The notes: a model not told the origin generated them from the sequence alone. Counted from the stretch's first letter, positions 26,957 to 36,584 are shown. The stretch: 64,000 bases of DNA from Rahnella aquatilis CIP 78.65 = ATCC 33071 (GCF_000241955.1 NC_016818.1:3348001-3412000), one strand, 5' to 3'. Numbers and translations: made by a program.

Positions 26957-27910
26957 ATGTCTTCTTCCCTGTTACCGCAGGACAAAAACAGTCGCCGTTT
27001 ATTGCTGGCTTTCCTCGTTACTGTGATTTTCATGGTGGCCGAAGTGATTGGCGGGCTGGTTTCTGGCTCTCTGGCGCTTCTGGCCGATGCAGGGCACATG
27101 CTGACTGACGCCGCCGCGCTGCTTGTCGCTTTGCTTGCCGTGCGCTTTGCTAAACGTAAGCCGAATACCCGCCATACTTTTGGCTATTTGCGCCTGACCA
27201 CCATGGCCGCCTTCGTGAATGCCGCCGCGCTGCTGGTGATTGTCGTTCTGATTGTCTGGGAAGCCATCGCGCGATTCTTTAATCCGCAGCCAGTGATGGG
27301 CACCACTATGCTGGTGATCGCCATCGCGGGCCTGCTCGCCAATATTCTGGCCTTCTGGCTGCTGCATCAGGGGCAGGAAAAAGCCAACATCAATGTACGT
27401 GCCGCTGCGCTGCACGTTTTGGGTGATTTACTGGGGTCGATTGGGGCGGTCGTTGCAGCGCTGATCATCATGTATACCGGCTGGACGCCTGTTGATCCGA
27501 TTTTATCGGTGCTGGTTTCCTGTCTGGTGTTAAACAATGCCTGGCGGTTGCTGCGGGAAAGTTTCCATGAATTGCTGGAAGGTACGCCGGAAGAGATCGA
27601 CATCAACCAACTGCGCCGGGATTTATCGCTGAGTATCCCGGAAGTGCGCAACGTGCATCACGTTCACGTCTGGCAGATTGGGGAACAGCGGCTGATGACC
27701 GTGCATGTGCAGGTGGTTCCTCCGCACGATCACGATGCGCTGCTGTACCGTATTCAGCGCCATTTGCTGGACAAATGCCGTATTGGGCATGCCACAATTC
27801 AGATGGAATATGGGCAGTGTGAGGCTCCGGATTGTGAGATCAATGAAATTCCGGTGGCCAGCACCGGGCATGATCATCATGGTCATAGCCATGCCCATCA
27901 TCACCACTGA
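26957..27910 (+). CDS. zitB: Zn(II)/H+ antiporter ZitB (cation diffusion facilitator)
   Basis: A 317-aa inner-membrane exporter with six membrane helices. The metal-binding [10 protein letters not shown] in helix 2 and HVLGDLLGS in helix 5 each give the His/Asp pair typical of zinc-specific CDF proteins. The cytoplasmic C-terminal domain has [11 protein letters not shown], and the tail is His-rich ([13 protein letters not shown]). The ATG at 26957 is used; a GTG at 26945 is also in frame, and neither has a clear ribosome site. The E. coli homologue exports zinc. Confidence 0.95.
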   Translation: MSSSLLPQDKNSRRLLLAFLVTVIFMVAEVIGGLVSGSLALLADAGHMLTDAAALLVALLAVRFAKRKPNTRHTFGYLRLTTMAAFVNAAALLVIVVLIVWEAIARFFNPQPVMGTTMLVIAIAGLLANILAFWLLHQGQEKANINVRAAALHVLGDLLGSIGAVVAALIIMYTGWTPVDPILSVLVSCLVLNNAWRLLRESFHELLEGTPEEIDINQLRRDLSLSIPEVRNVHHVHVWQIGEQRLMTVHVQVVPPHDHDALLYRIQRHLLDKCRIGHATIQMEYGQCEAPDCEINEIPVASTGHDHHGHSHAHHHH

Positions 27911-27933
27911 TCCGTAGCTCAGAATCAGAAAGC

Positions 27934-27961
27934 AAAACGCCTCCGTGGCAGAGGCGTTTTA
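27934..27961. terminator. Bidirectional terminator between zitB and pnuC
   Basis: AAAACGCCTC/GAGGCGTTTT form a stem with loop CGTGGCA. The A and T runs on the two sides can serve both convergent genes. Confidence 0.85.
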
Positions 27962-27973
27962 GAGGGAGCACAG

Positions 27974-28696
27974 TCAGGCCGGTTGCAAAGGCTGAGAACC
28001 GTTTTGCTTTGCACTTTTGATCCACAGCCACGAACCGTTCAGGGCTATCAGCGTCAGCAATACGTATTCGAGCGCCATCGCATACACGCCCTGATAAGCG
28101 AAAATCGCGACGCTGATGACATCAATGATCACCCACAGCAGCCAGTTTTCGACATACTTTCGGGTCATCAGCAGCATTGCCACCATAGACAACACCATCA
28201 TTGACGAATCCCAGAACGGGAAGGCATCAGGTTGCAGTTCAGGCATCTGCACATTCAGACCCAGCGCCTGCATCAGATTTACCGCCACCAGCGTCAGGGC
28301 GGCAAAAACGCGGTCAATGTTGAAGGTCATCAGCAGAATGCCTGCGACGCACACAACGCCCCATATCAGCGCTTTGCCACGCGGCAACCAGCGGATCTGC
28401 AGTTCAGCCTCCTGATCGGCGGTCTGACGGCTCCAGGCATACCAGCCGTAGATATTCGCAGCAAAGAAGAAAATCTGCAGCAGCAGGCTGGCGTAAAGCT
28501 GGATCTGGAAGAAGATGATCGCAAACAATGTCACGTTGATCAGGCCGAACGGATAGTTGATCAGCTTTTCTTTACTGGCGTACCAGATGCAGAGCAATCC
28601 AAAAAGGGTGCCAACGGCTTCAATCCACGACAGATCATACCCGCCCTTTCCAAGCGGAATATGAACCAGAATATTGCTGGTACTGAAAAAATCCAT
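27974..28696 (-). CDS. pnuC: Nicotinamide riboside transporter PnuC
   Basis: A 240-aa inner-membrane facilitator with seven or eight helices for uptake of nicotinamide riboside. The characteristic segments are LSWIEAVGTLFGLLCIWYASKE, YGWYAWSRQ and the NR-binding WxxW-like ENWLLWVIIDVISV. It begins MDFFS as in E. coli. An in-frame ATG one codon earlier and a GTG two codons earlier lie in the same AAGGAT-led site. It is downstream of nadA (58 bp), as in the NadR-controlled nadA-pnuC operon. Confidence 0.95.
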   Translation of the reverse strand: MDFFSTSNILVHIPLGKGGYDLSWIEAVGTLFGLLCIWYASKEKLINYPFGLINVTLFAIIFFQIQLYASLLLQIFFFAANIYGWYAWSRQTADQEAELQIRWLPRGKALIWGVVCVAGILLMTFNIDRVFAALTLVAVNLMQALGLNVQMPELQPDAFPFWDSSMMVLSMVAMLLMTRKYVENWLLWVIIDVISVAIFAYQGVYAMALEYVLLTLIALNGSWLWIKSAKQNGSQPLQPA

Positions 28697-28754
28697 CATC
28701 ACATCCTTTTCCTTTTATTGTCGGTCACAAGCCAATATCAGCGGCAAAGCATCC

Positions 28755-29819
28755 TTACAGCGCTTTAGCCAGAGTCCGTAATTTCAGTTGTGCGGCGAAA
28801 TCCAGCATGCGATTCAGTGGGATCAATGACTTCACTCGCAGCGCCTCGTCCACCTCGATAGCATGTTCCGTGCCGCCGTATTCCAGACCTTCTGCAATCG
28901 CCTTCAGGCCGTTCATCGCCATCCACGGACAATGCGCGCAGGTACGACAACTTGCGCCCTCGCCTGCCGTCGGCGCTTCAAACAATTCTTTGTCCGGACA
29001 TGCCTGCTGCATTTTGTAAAAAATACCGCGGTCAGTGGCAACGATCAGCTGCTTCTGAGGTAACGTTTTTGCCGCCTGAATAAGCTGACTGGTAGAACCG
29101 ACCGCATCAGCCATATCAACAATCGCCTGAGGAGACTCAGGGTGCACCAGAACAGCGGCGTTCGGGTACAAACCTTTCATTCGGGTCAGGGCCTGCGTTT
29201 TAAACTCGTCATGGACGATACAGGCCCCCTGCCAGCACAATACATCTGCCCCCGTCTGCTTACGGACGTAATTTCCGAGGTGACGATCGGGCGCCCAGAT
29301 TATTTTTTCGCCCAGACTATCAAGATGTTCAATCAGCTCAACCGCAATGCTCGAGGTCACGACCCAGTCTGCTCTGGCTTTTACTGCAGCGGAAGTATTA
29401 GCGTAGACCACCACGGTGCGGTCAGGGTGCTGGTCGCAAAAATCTGAGAACGCCTGTTCAGGGCAGCCCAGATCCAAAGAACATTCAGCATTGAGCGTTG
29501 GCATCAGCACGGTTTTTTCCGGGCTGAGGATTTTGGCCGTTTCTCCCATGAAGCGCACACCCGCGACGAGCAGGGTTGATGCGGGGTGCTGGCTGCCAAA
29601 GCGCGCCATCTCCAAAGAGTCCGCGACAATACCACCGGTTTCTTCAGCGAGCGCCTGAATTTCAGGATCGGTGTAATAGTGCGCCACCATCACAGCATCA
29701 CGTTCCTTCAGCAGTTTTCTGATCTTCTCTTTATAGAAAGTTTTTTCATCTGCAGTCAGCACGGCGGGTTTCGGAGGGAAAGGATAAACCGTCGCATTCA
29801 GATCCAATGTTTCGCTCAT
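28755..29819 (-). CDS. nadA: Quinolinate synthase NadA
   Basis: A 354-aa enzyme that condenses iminoaspartate with dihydroxyacetone phosphate to quinolinate in de novo NAD synthesis. Three Cys that bind the [4Fe-4S] cluster are in [15 protein letters not shown] and [13 protein letters not shown]-type repeats ([28 protein letters not shown]) fit the family. The start at 29819 (MSETL) is preferred; an ATG three codons upstream (29828) is possible. A NadR-box-like sequence lies upstream. Confidence 0.95.
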   Translation of the reverse strand: MSETLDLNATVYPFPPKPAVLTADEKTFYKEKIRKLLKERDAVMVAHYYTDPEIQALAEETGGIVADSLEMARFGSQHPASTLLVAGVRFMGETAKILSPEKTVLMPTLNAECSLDLGCPEQAFSDFCDQHPDRTVVVYANTSAAVKARADWVVTSSIAVELIEHLDSLGEKIIWAPDRHLGNYVRKQTGADVLCWQGACIVHDEFKTQALTRMKGLYPNAAVLVHPESPQAIVDMADAVGSTSQLIQAAKTLPQKQLIVATDRGIFYKMQQACPDKELFEAPTAGEGASCRTCAHCPWMAMNGLKAIAEGLEYGGTEHAIEVDEALRVKSLIPLNRMLDFAAQLKLRTLAKAL

Positions 29820-29894
29820 ACTCGTCATCTCATTCAGACAGGCAGCTTGCCCGGATAGCCATAAGCCACAACAAATTCCATCCGGAAATCTGTT

Positions 29895-29912
29895 GGTTTT
29901 GTATGCTAAACA
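29895..29912 (-). promoter_or_regulatory. NadR-box-like site upstream of nadA
   Basis: GGTTTT-N6-TAAACA fits the NadR pattern TGTTTA-N6-TAAACA in ten of twelve positions. It lies about 75 bp before nadA on the minus strand, where NadR repression would be expected. Confidence 0.45.
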
Positions 29913-30052
29913 AAATACCGCAAAAAACAGTAAAAGTCGTCCAGATATTAGCCATAAGGCTTAAAATGTTTACTGCACTTAAAAGAGATGAGATGGCACC
30001 GGATTGTGAGGAAGGATTTTATCGCTGCGTTGATATTATGGGGTTCAGATGC

Positions 30053-30078
30053 GAAAAAAGCGCCAAAAGGCGCTTTTC
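30053..30078 (-). terminator. Terminator of the tRNA-Lys array
   Basis: On the minus strand, AAAGCGCC-TTTT-GGCGCTTT is followed by further T. It is the first strong terminator past the tRNA copies. Confidence 0.85.
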
Positions 30079-30115
30079 TCTGAATTCTGCAGTTTAGAAC
30101 GTTCCACTTTAACAG

Positions 30116-30249
30116 TGGTGGGCCGTGCTGGATTGACTCGGTTTCACCTCGCCCTGCGGGCAACGCTTACGCGTTGTCGTCTCGCTTCGCTCGGCTCGAA
30201 CCAGGGGTTCTCATCCTGCACTGCTTTACTGCATTTTCCACTTTAACAG
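30116..30249 (-). repeat. Interrupted tRNA-Lys 3'-end repeat, copy 1
   Basis: Read on the minus strand, this ~134-bp unit starts right after the CCA of the tRNA at 30250. It carries CTGGTTCGA, then a ~62-base GC-rich insert with hairpins (CAACGC-GTAA-GCGTTG and GCCC-GCA-GGGC), then ATCCAGC and the acceptor end GGCCCACCA. It is therefore the 3' end of tRNA-Lys with its T-arm split by an insert; there is no 5' half. A near-identical copy lies at 30538-30669. Confidence 0.85.
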
Positions 30250-30325
30250 TGGTGGGCCGTGCTGGATTCGAACCAGCGACCAATTGATTAAAAGTCAACT
30301 GCTCTACCAACTGAGCTAACGGCCC
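30250..30325 (-). tRNA. tRNA-Lys (TTT anticodon)
   Basis: The 76-base gene reads GGGCCGTTAGCTCAGTTGG at its 5' end on the minus strand. It has a 7-bp acceptor stem, the anticodon TTT flanked by CT and AA, the T-loop TTCGAAT and an encoded CCA. It is identical to the copies at 30391 and 30670. The position between nadA and cpoB equals the E. coli lys/val tRNA cluster, but no tRNA-Val is present. Confidence 0.97.
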
Positions 30326-30390
30326 ATCTAAATGCTGGGTACTACTTTAATTTTAGCTTTCAAAATCTTCAGGAGGTTCCACTTTAAAAG

Positions 30391-30466
30391 TGGTGGGCCG
30401 TGCTGGATTCGAACCAGCGACCAATTGATTAAAAGTCAACTGCTCTACCAACTGAGCTAACGGCCC
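30391..30466 (-). tRNA. tRNA-Lys (TTT anticodon)
   Basis: The second of three identical 76-base tRNA-Lys genes, with an encoded CCA. Its 3' flank forms the short ACTTTTAAAGT hairpin that also follows other copies in the array. Confidence 0.97.
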
Positions 30467-30537
30467 TTCCTGAATACTTCTTATTGCCAGCGTGTCTTGC
30501 AGTTGGTGTGCAAGCCACATGCAATGTTGATTTAGAT

Positions 30538-30669
30538 TGGTGGGCCGTGCTGGATTGACTCGGTTTCACCTCGCCCTGCGGGCAACGCCTGCGCGTTGTC
30601 GTCTCGCTTCGCCCGGCTCGAACCAGGGTTCTCATCCTGCACTGCTTCACTGCATTTTCCACTTTAAAG
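30538..30669 (-). repeat. Interrupted tRNA-Lys 3'-end repeat, copy 2
   Basis: About 132 bp, nearly the same as copy 1, and again directly 3' of a complete tRNA-Lys gene (30670). The stem CAACGC/GCGTTG is kept while its loop differs (GCAG here, GTAA in copy 1). The acceptor half ends in CCA at 30538-30540. It has no tRNA 5' half. Confidence 0.85.
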
Positions 30670-30745
30670 TGGTGGGCCGTGCTGGATTCGAACCAGCGAC
30701 CAATTGATTAAAAGTCAACTGCTCTACCAACTGAGCTAACGGCCC
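30670..30745 (-). tRNA. tRNA-Lys (TTT anticodon), first of the array
   Basis: The promoter-proximal member of the three identical tRNA-Lys genes on the minus strand, with an encoded CCA. The upstream 197 bp to cpoB should contain the array promoter; a TAATAT -10 candidate lies about 20 bases before the mature 5' end but no firm -35 is visible. Confidence 0.97.
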
Positions 30746-30897
30746 ATCTAAACCTGCTGCATATTACCTAAATCTCTGACAGCGTTAGCCGTTTGGAGTT
30801 GTCTGGGCAACGGCGGCATATATTACTTATTTAACTTTTCAGTGCAACTTTAATTTTCAGAAAGAGTGCTAACTGATGGTGTTTCACACACTCAAGC

Positions 30898-30928
30898 CCA
30901 GAAAATGCACGATATGTACATTTTCCGG
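30898..30928 (-). other. Hairpin after cpoB
   Basis: An imperfect 13-bp inverted repeat (CCAGAAAATGCAC with GTACATTTTCCGG) starts 15 bp past the cpoB stop and has no T-run. It may be a weak terminator or a 3'-end stabiliser of the tol-pal mRNA. Confidence 0.5.
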
Positions 30929-30942
30929 ACCTGAACGAGGAA

Positions 30943-31722
30943 CTATTTTGCAGATAAACGTTTTTGAGCTTGTTTTGCCGCATCGGTATTTGGGTACTGT
31001 TTCACGACCTGTGCGAAGACGGCTTTGGCTTTATCAGCCTGCCCTTTCTCCTGCATGATCACCCCAACCTTGAACATTGCGTCAGAACTTTTTGGAGACT
31101 TAGGGTAGTTTTTGACCACAACTGCAAAATAATACGCAGCGTCGTCTTTTTTACCCTTGTTGTAATACAACTGTCCTAACCAGTAATTGGCGTTAGGCTG
31201 ATAAGTTGAATCAGGATATTTTTTTACGAAACTCTGAAAAGCCGCAATGGCTTCATCATACTGTTTCTTTTCCAGCGCCAGTGAAACCGCAGCATTGTAG
31301 TCGCTGTTCACGTCACCGGTGCTTGCCGGAGCTTGTGCTGCACCCGCGTCAGGTGTTGTGGCAGCATCACCTGTGGCCGCTGCAGCACCCGTGCTGGCGG
31401 CTCCGGCAGAACCCTGGCTTAAGCTGTCCAGTTGATTAAAAATCTGCTTCTGGCGATCACCAAGCTGACTCAGCTGATATTGATTCTCCTGGATTTGACC
31501 ACGAAGAGTATCCATATCACGTTGAGTATCAGAAAGTTGTTGCTGGAGTTGAGTTAATAGCTGGCTGTGAGCGTTAGAAATACGCTCCAGAGAGGTGACC
31601 CGATCTTCAATCGAGCCTGAGCCGACATTACTGATTGGCGCTTGGGCAGTAGCGGCCCATGGGACCGCTACGCCAACCAGTAACGACAGACTCAACAGGT
31701 GAGTTCTGAAGTTACTGCTCAT
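30943..31722 (-). CDS. cpoB: Cell division coordinator CpoB (YbgF)
   Basis: A 259-aa periplasmic protein that links Tol-Pal with PBP1B during septation. The signal peptide ends near ATAQA. A coiled-coil trimerisation region rich in Gln follows (about 40-100), then an Ala/Gly/Thr-rich linker, then three TPR repeats (YNAAVSLALEKKQYDEAIAAF, NYWLGQLYYNKGKKDDAAYYF, AMFKVGVIMQEKGQADKAKAVF). It is the last gene of the tol-pal operon, 9 bp after pal. Confidence 0.96.
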   Translation of the reverse strand: MSSNFRTHLLSLSLLVGVAVPWAATAQAPISNVGSGSIEDRVTSLERISNAHSQLLTQLQQQLSDTQRDMDTLRGQIQENQYQLSQLGDRQKQIFNQLDSLSQGSAGAASTGAAAATGDAATTPDAGAAQAPASTGDVNSDYNAAVSLALEKKQYDEAIAAFQSFVKKYPDSTYQPNANYWLGQLYYNKGKKDDAAYYFAVVVKNYPKSPKSSDAMFKVGVIMQEKGQADKAKAVFAQVVKQYPNTDAAKQAQKRLSAK

Positions 31723-31731
31723 ACTATTCTC

Positions 31732-32244
31732 TTAGTATACCAGTACGGCACGACGGTTTTTAGCGTATGCCGCTTCGTCATGGCCCAGTACAGCTGGTTT
31801 TTCTTTACCGTAAGAAACGATAGAGATTTGGTCAGCAGAAACGCCTTTGCCTTGCAGGTACATTTTAACAGCAGTAGCACGACGTTCGCCCAGGGCGATG
31901 TTGTACTCTGGAGTACCACGTTCGTCAGCATGACCTTCTACAGTCACTTTGTAAGACGGGTTGCTACGCAGGAAAGCAGCGTGCGCGTCCAACATCTGAG
32001 CGAATTCAGAAGACACATCGTATTTGTCCAGGCCAAAGTAAACGATGTTGTTTTTCTGCAGTTCTTGCATCTGCAGACGAGCTTGCTCTTCTGAAGACAT
32101 GTTAGCGTTTTCAGTGCCTGCGCCAGAGTTCAGACCCATACCATTAGATTGGTCGTTGTCTGCGTTCTTGTGAGAACTACAAGCAGCTACTGCCAGTACA
32201 GGCAACGCCAGCATCAGCCCTTTCAGCACTTTGTTCAGTTGCAT
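31732..32244 (-). CDS. pal: Peptidoglycan-associated lipoprotein Pal
   Basis: A 170-aa outer-membrane lipoprotein. The lipobox is LAVAAC with the lipid-bearing Cys at about residue 21. The C-terminal OmpA-like domain ([22 protein letters not shown]) binds diaminopimelate in peptidoglycan. It works with TolB and TolA in outer-membrane constriction. It sits between tolB and cpoB as in other Enterobacterales. Confidence 0.98.
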   Translation of the reverse strand: MQLNKVLKGLMLALPVLAVAACSSHKNADNDQSNGMGLNSGAGTENANMSSEEQARLQMQELQKNNIVYFGLDKYDVSSEFAQMLDAHAAFLRSNPSYKVTVEGHADERGTPEYNIALGERRATAVKMYLQGKGVSADQISIVSYGKEKPAVLGHDEAAYAKNRRAVLVY

Positions 32245-32291
32245 CTATTCGATCCTTTTATAATTTTTTGCCATACATAGTTTTCTATGCA

Positions 32292-33584
32292 TTACAGATA
32301 CGGCGACCAGGCAGGAAATTTGACCTGTCCATCAGTTGCCGGAAGACGCGCTTTGAAACGCCCATCAGTCGATACCAACTGCAATACGGAACCCAGTCCC
32401 TGAGAGGAGCTGTAAATTACCATGGTGCCATTGGGTGCGAGGCTAGGCGTTTCATCCAGGAACGTGTCCGTCAATGTTTGAACGGCTCCCGTTGCCAGAT
32501 CCAGTTTAGCGATGTGCTGTGTACCGCTGGCGCTGCTCACCATAACCAGGAACTTACCATCTGTACTTACGTCAGAGTCCTGATTCTGCGAGCCTTCCCA
32601 GGTCAGTCGCTGAGGCGCACCGCCATTAACGTTGACTTTATAAACCTGCGGACGACCGCCCTGATCCGACGTGAACGCCAGATTCTGACTGTCCGGGAAC
32701 CAGGTTGGTTCAGTGTTGTTGCTACGTCCGTTTGTCACCTGGCTAATCTGACCAGAAGACAGATTCATTACATACAAGTTCAGGCTACCGTCTTTAGACA
32801 GCGCGAAGGCCAGTTTGCTGCCATCCGGAGAGAAAGCAGGGGCACCGTTATGACGAGGGAAAGAAGCAATCTGCTTGATTGCACCGTTTGCCAGCGTCTG
32901 TACCACCAAGGCTGAGCGGCCGCTTTCAAATGTCACGTAAGCCAGTTTGCTGCCGTCCGGAGACCAGGCCGGGGACATCAGAGGCTCAGGTGAACGGTGA
33001 ACCACGAACTGGTTATAACCATCGTAATCCGCTACACGCAGCTCATACGGGAATTTCCCGCCGTTGGTCTGCACGATATAAGCGATACGGGTACGGAATG
33101 CGCCTTTAATACCGGTCAGCTTTTCAAACACTTCATCGCTGGCGGTATGAGCGGAATAACGTAACCATTGTTTGGTCACTTTGTACTGGTTTTGCGCCAG
33201 CACGGTACCGGGTGCGCCAGAGGTATCCACCAGTTGGTAAGACACCACATAGCTGCCATCGGCGGCAGGCTGAACCTGACCGATAACAACAGCATCAATA
33301 CCCAGCGCGGTCCAGGCAGCAGGGGTGACTTCTGCGGCAGAGGTTGGCTGCTGAGGCATACGTGATGCATCAATAGGATTAAATTTGCCGCTGTTACGTA
33401 AGTCAGCAGCAACAATACCACCCACATCTTCAGGTGGTGTACCCGGGCCAGCCCATTTGAATGGCACAACGCCAATCGGACGAGCTGTATCTACCCCTTG
33501 GGTAATTTCAATGCGAACTTCTGCATGAACCACAGATGCCCACATCATCAAAAGGCCGAACGCTACTCGAAATGCCTGCTTCAT
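32292..33584 (-). CDS. tolB: Tol-Pal system periplasmic protein TolB
   Basis: A 430-aa protein with a signal peptide (cleaved after VVHA), an N-terminal alpha/beta domain whose first residues EVRIEI form the TolA-binding TolB box, and a six-bladed beta-propeller (repeats such as [16 protein letters not shown] and [14 protein letters not shown]) that binds Pal. The start at 33584 (MKQAFRV) has AAGGGAG upstream; the longer frame would hide the signal peptide. Confidence 0.97.
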   Translation of the reverse strand: MKQAFRVAFGLLMMWASVVHAEVRIEITQGVDTARPIGVVPFKWAGPGTPPEDVGGIVAADLRNSGKFNPIDASRMPQQPTSAAEVTPAAWTALGIDAVVIGQVQPAADGSYVVSYQLVDTSGAPGTVLAQNQYKVTKQWLRYSAHTASDEVFEKLTGIKGAFRTRIAYIVQTNGGKFPYELRVADYDGYNQFVVHRSPEPLMSPAWSPDGSKLAYVTFESGRSALVVQTLANGAIKQIASFPRHNGAPAFSPDGSKLAFALSKDGSLNLYVMNLSSGQISQVTNGRSNNTEPTWFPDSQNLAFTSDQGGRPQVYKVNVNGGAPQRLTWEGSQNQDSDVSTDGKFLVMVSSASGTQHIAKLDLATGAVQTLTDTFLDETPSLAPNGTMVIYSSSQGLGSVLQLVSTDGRFKARLPATDGQVKFPAWSPYL

Positions 33585-33716
33585 TGTATCTCCCTTATCT
33601 GGACGTATCTGCCCGCGATAATTTAGCAGAATTTTAACAAACCAACGCACACAAAACTAGAATTACACCCTGCAAACCATCGTAAAAATCTGAAAAGTTA
33701 TTATTTTCATCTTTTA

Positions 33717-34937
33717 TTAAGGTTTGAAATCTATCGGAGCGTTTTTAAACACTTCATAGACGGCTTCAGAAGGCGGTTTCGGGAACTTCGCCTGTCGGGC
33801 AGCAGCAAGCGCTGCCTGACATAGAGCAGGATCCCCACCTTCAGCCGACACACTGATTAATGAGCCATCAGGGTTCATTTTAACGCGCAACGAACAGGTT
33901 TTGCCTGCATAAGATGACGCGTCATAGAATCTGCTCTCGATGGCAGCCTTAATCTGGCTACCATAGTTTGCAATATCAGCCCCGGATGCCCCCGCCTTTT
34001 TCTGAGTCCCCTTCCCTGCCGGAGCAGAAGCGCCGCCACCCGTTGCGCCTTTCGGTGCATTTTTGGAGTCGGCCAGGCCATCAAATAAGTTATTCGCATC
34101 AGCGGCTTCTTTGGCAGCAGCGGCGGCGGCAGCTTTTTTATCGGCTGCAGCTTTCTTGGCAGCCGCGGCAGCTTCCGCTTTTTTCTCTGCGGCAGCGGCA
34201 GCTTTTGCATCGGCGGCAGCTTTGGCATCAGCCTCAGCTTGTGCTTTCGCATCAGCCGCGGCCTGAGCTTTCGCTTCAGCAGCAGCCTGTTTTTTGGCTT
34301 CTGCTGCCGCTTCTTTCTTAGCGTCCGCTTCAGCTTGTTTCTTCGCAGCGGCGGCTTCAGCCTCTGCTTGTTTTTTAGCATCAGCAGCGGCTTTTTTCTG
34401 CGCGTCAGCTTGTGCTTTAGCCGCTTCTTTCGCGGCATCTGCTTTCGCCTGTGCGGCCGCTTTTGCCGCTTCAGCCTTCGCTTGTGCGGCGGCAGCTTCT
34501 GCCTGTTTCTGCTGTTCTTTCGCCTGCTCGGCGGCTTGTTCAGCCTGCTTCTGCTGCTGGGCCTGTTCCTGAGCCTGCTGCTTCGCATTTTCCTGCGCTT
34601 GCAGACGCTCTTTCTCAAGTTCTTTCAGGCGTTGCTGTTCTGCGGCCTGTTTCTGTTGCAGCTCTTCAGCCTGTTGTTCTGATTTTTTCTGACGCGCGGC
34701 GGCGGCACGTTGGGAATCAGCCTGTTGCTGTTGCTGGCGGTTGTACTGATCGACCACGGCACTTGGATCAACCATTACGGCAGAGATATCACTACCGCCA
34801 CCGCCGCCACTCATGCTGGTATCTTCGTCCAGCGATCCCAAAATCAGCAGGCCTATAATGATGATATGCAGAACGACCGAAACAATAACGGCGCGTTTGA
34901 GCTTATCGTTTTGTTCAGTTGCAGTTGCCTTTACCAA
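33717..34937 (-). CDS. tolA: Tol-Pal system inner-membrane protein TolA
   Basis: A 406-aa protein with three domains: an N-terminal membrane helix (KRAVIVSVVLHIIIIGLLILGSL) that binds TolQR, a very long Ala/Lys/Gln/Glu-rich helix (about residues 65-285) and a globular C domain (SFYDASSYAGKTCSLRVK-type, with a Cys pair) that meets TolB and the outer membrane. The start codon is TTG at 34937; no ATG or GTG gives the conserved KATEQNDKLKRA start. The low-complexity domain explains the long artefact frames on both strands here. Confidence 0.95.
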   Translation of the reverse strand: MVKATATEQNDKLKRAVIVSVVLHIIIIGLLILGSLDEDTSMSGGGGGSDISAVMVDPSAVVDQYNRQQQQQADSQRAAAARQKKSEQQAEELQQKQAAEQQRLKELEKERLQAQENAKQQAQEQAQQQKQAEQAAEQAKEQQKQAEAAAAQAKAEAAKAAAQAKADAAKEAAKAQADAQKKAAADAKKQAEAEAAAAKKQAEADAKKEAAAEAKKQAAAEAKAQAAADAKAQAEADAKAAADAKAAAAAEKKAEAAAAAKKAAADKKAAAAAAAKEAADANNLFDGLADSKNAPKGATGGGASAPAGKGTQKKAGASGADIANYGSQIKAAIESRFYDASSYAGKTCSLRVKMNPDGSLISVSAEGGDPALCQAALAAARQAKFPKPPSEAVYEVFKNAPIDFKP

Positions 34938-35050
34938 AATAGATTTCCCAAGACAGGATTACTAAAAACCCGGTTTCCTGTATTGCCTGTCATATTTCTA
35001 ACAAGCCAGAGAATGCCGGGTTTCAAATAAGTGTTACAAATTACCTATCC

Positions 35051-35482
35051 TCAGATAGGTTGTGTCATCAATCCGACGGATTTCACACCAGCCTGATGCA
35101 GCATGTTCAGCGCCTTGATGATTTCATCATAAGGCACATCTTTTGCACCGCCGATCAGGAATACCGTCTTCGGATTGGCCTGAATACGGCTGGTCGCTTC
35201 TGCGATAACCTGCTGTTCAGGCAATTGTTCCATACGCTGATGATCCACCACGATGGTGTATTGACCCACGCCAGACACTTCAACAATCACTGGCGGATTA
35301 TCATCGCTGGACACCGTTTTAGAATCCGTAGCATCAGGCAAATCCACTTCCACGCTCTGGGTAATGATGGGGGCTGTTGCCATAAAAATCAGTAACAGAA
35401 CCAGCAGTACGTCCAGCAGCGGAACAATGTTGATCTCCGACTTACCTTCGCGACGGTTACGACGACCTCGTGAACGAGCCAT
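35051..35482 (-). CDS. tolR: Tol-Pal system protein TolR
   Basis: A 143-aa ExbD/TolR protein. The single membrane helix (INIVPLLDVLLVLLLIFMATAP) carries the proton-pathway Asp. The periplasmic domain follows (DLPDATDSKTV...GVKSVGLMTQPI). It forms with TolQ the motor that energises TolA. It is 11 bp downstream of tolQ. Confidence 0.97.
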   Translation of the reverse strand: MARSRGRRNRREGKSEINIVPLLDVLLVLLLIFMATAPIITQSVEVDLPDATDSKTVSSDDNPPVIVEVSGVGQYTIVVDHQRMEQLPEQQVIAEATSRIQANPKTVFLIGGAKDVPYDEIIKALNMLHQAGVKSVGLMTQPI

Positions 35483-35493
35483 ACTCTCCCCCT

Positions 35494-36183
35494 TTAGTTA
35501 CTGCTGGTTTCGCGAGAGAAAGCCTGACGATGCAGGATGGCCGTAAATTCTTCCATGAAGTTATCGTAGTTTTGCTCAAGCTTGTTCACACGCTGATTCA
35601 GGCGGTTATACGCCATAACCGCCGGGATAGCAGCAAACAAACCAATCGCAGTAGCGATCAGTGCTTCTGCGATACCCGGCGCAACCATTTGCAACGTGGC
35701 CTGTTTCACAGAACCTAAACCGATAAAGGCATGCATGATCCCCCAGACTGTACCGAACAGACCGATATACGGGCTGATAGAACCGACAGTGCCAAGGAAT
35801 GGAATGTGAGTTTCAAGTGATTCGAGTTCACGGTTAAAAGAAATACGCATCGCACGTGAAGAGCCTTCAATCACAGACTCAGGCGCATGGCTGTTGGCAC
35901 GATGAAGACGAGCAAACTCTTTAAAACCGGAATGGAAGATTTGCTCTGCCCCGCTCAGGGTTTCGCGACGGCCCTGGCTTTCCTGATATAAACGGGAAAG
36001 CTCAATACCGGACCAGAATTTATCTTCAAACGCTTCTGCCTCACGGGTGGCGGCATTCAGCACTTTCGTGCGTTGAATGATGATCGCCCAGGACGCGACA
36101 GAGAAGCACACCAGGATAAGCATAATCAGCTTAACCAGGATGCTGGCCTTTAAAAATAAATCAAGCATGTTCATGTCAGTCAC
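35494..36183 (-). CDS. tolQ: Tol-Pal system motor protein TolQ
   Basis: A 229-aa ExbB/TolQ-type inner-membrane protein with three helices. [24 protein letters not shown] at the N terminus and [23 protein letters not shown] and [23 protein letters not shown] in the pore-forming helices match E. coli. Its ATG overlaps the ybgC stop by 4 bp. Confidence 0.98.
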   Translation of the reverse strand: MTDMNMLDLFLKASILVKLIMLILVCFSVASWAIIIQRTKVLNAATREAEAFEDKFWSGIELSRLYQESQGRRETLSGAEQIFHSGFKEFARLHRANSHAPESVIEGSSRAMRISFNRELESLETHIPFLGTVGSISPYIGLFGTVWGIMHAFIGLGSVKQATLQMVAPGIAEALIATAIGLFAAIPAVMAYNRLNQRVNKLEQNYDNFMEEFTAILHRQAFSRETSSN

Positions 36184-36584
36184 TGCTTAAACTCCGCGAC
36201 AATAGACTTAGGAAGCGCACGTGGCTTCATTTGGTGTGGATCAATGCACGCAATTAACACTTCTGCAGAACTCAGAAGGTTGCCATGCGAATCAAGAATT
36301 CGTTGTGCAAAAGTAAGAGAGGCTCCGCGAATAGACGTAATCTCACTCTGGACATCCAGCAGGTCATCCAGGCGAGCTGGTGCAAAGTATTCGACCGTCA
36401 TGCGGCGGACAGCAAAAGCGACATGTTCTCCCAGCAACTGCTGCTGGTGAAAATTGCGTTGGCGCAACATCTCTGTGCGAGCCCTTTCATAAAAGGCGAC
36501 GTATCGGGCATGGTAGACCACACCTCCCGCGTCTGTGTCCTCAAAATAGACACGAACCGGCCATCGGAACAACGAATTACTCAC
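36180..36584 (-). CDS. ybgC: Acyl-CoA thioesterase YbgC
   Basis: A 134-aa hotdog-fold thioesterase that acts on acyl-CoA or acyl-ACP and is coded at the head of the tol operon. The active-site motif [21 protein letters not shown] is present. GTG at 36584 is chosen: it gives [11 protein letters not shown], the same length as E. coli YbgC, and GGGATG lies before it. An ATG at 36626 would add 14 non-homologous residues. Confidence 0.92.
   Translation of the reverse strand: MSNSLFRWPVRVYFEDTDAGGVVYHARYVAFYERARTEMLRQRNFHQQQLLGEHVAFAVRRMTVEYFAPARLDDLLDVQSEITSIRGASLTFAQRILDSHGNLLSSAEVLIACIDPHQMKPRALPKSIVAEFKQ

Noticed and set aside
30116..30745. Repeated units resembling a CRISPR array
   Set aside because: The repeats are tRNA-Lys genes and interrupted tRNA 3' ends; there are no short regular repeats with unique spacers and no cas genes.
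28755..30745. tRNA-Val genes expected from the E. coli lys/val cluster
   Set aside because: I looked for the tRNA-Val sequence between nadA and cpoB and found only tRNA-Lys copies and their fragments.
34063..34618. Long Ala/Arg/Ser-rich frames on both strands inside tolA
   Set aside because: They are shadows of the low-complexity Ala/Lys helix of TolA, which has biased codons and few stops in other frames.
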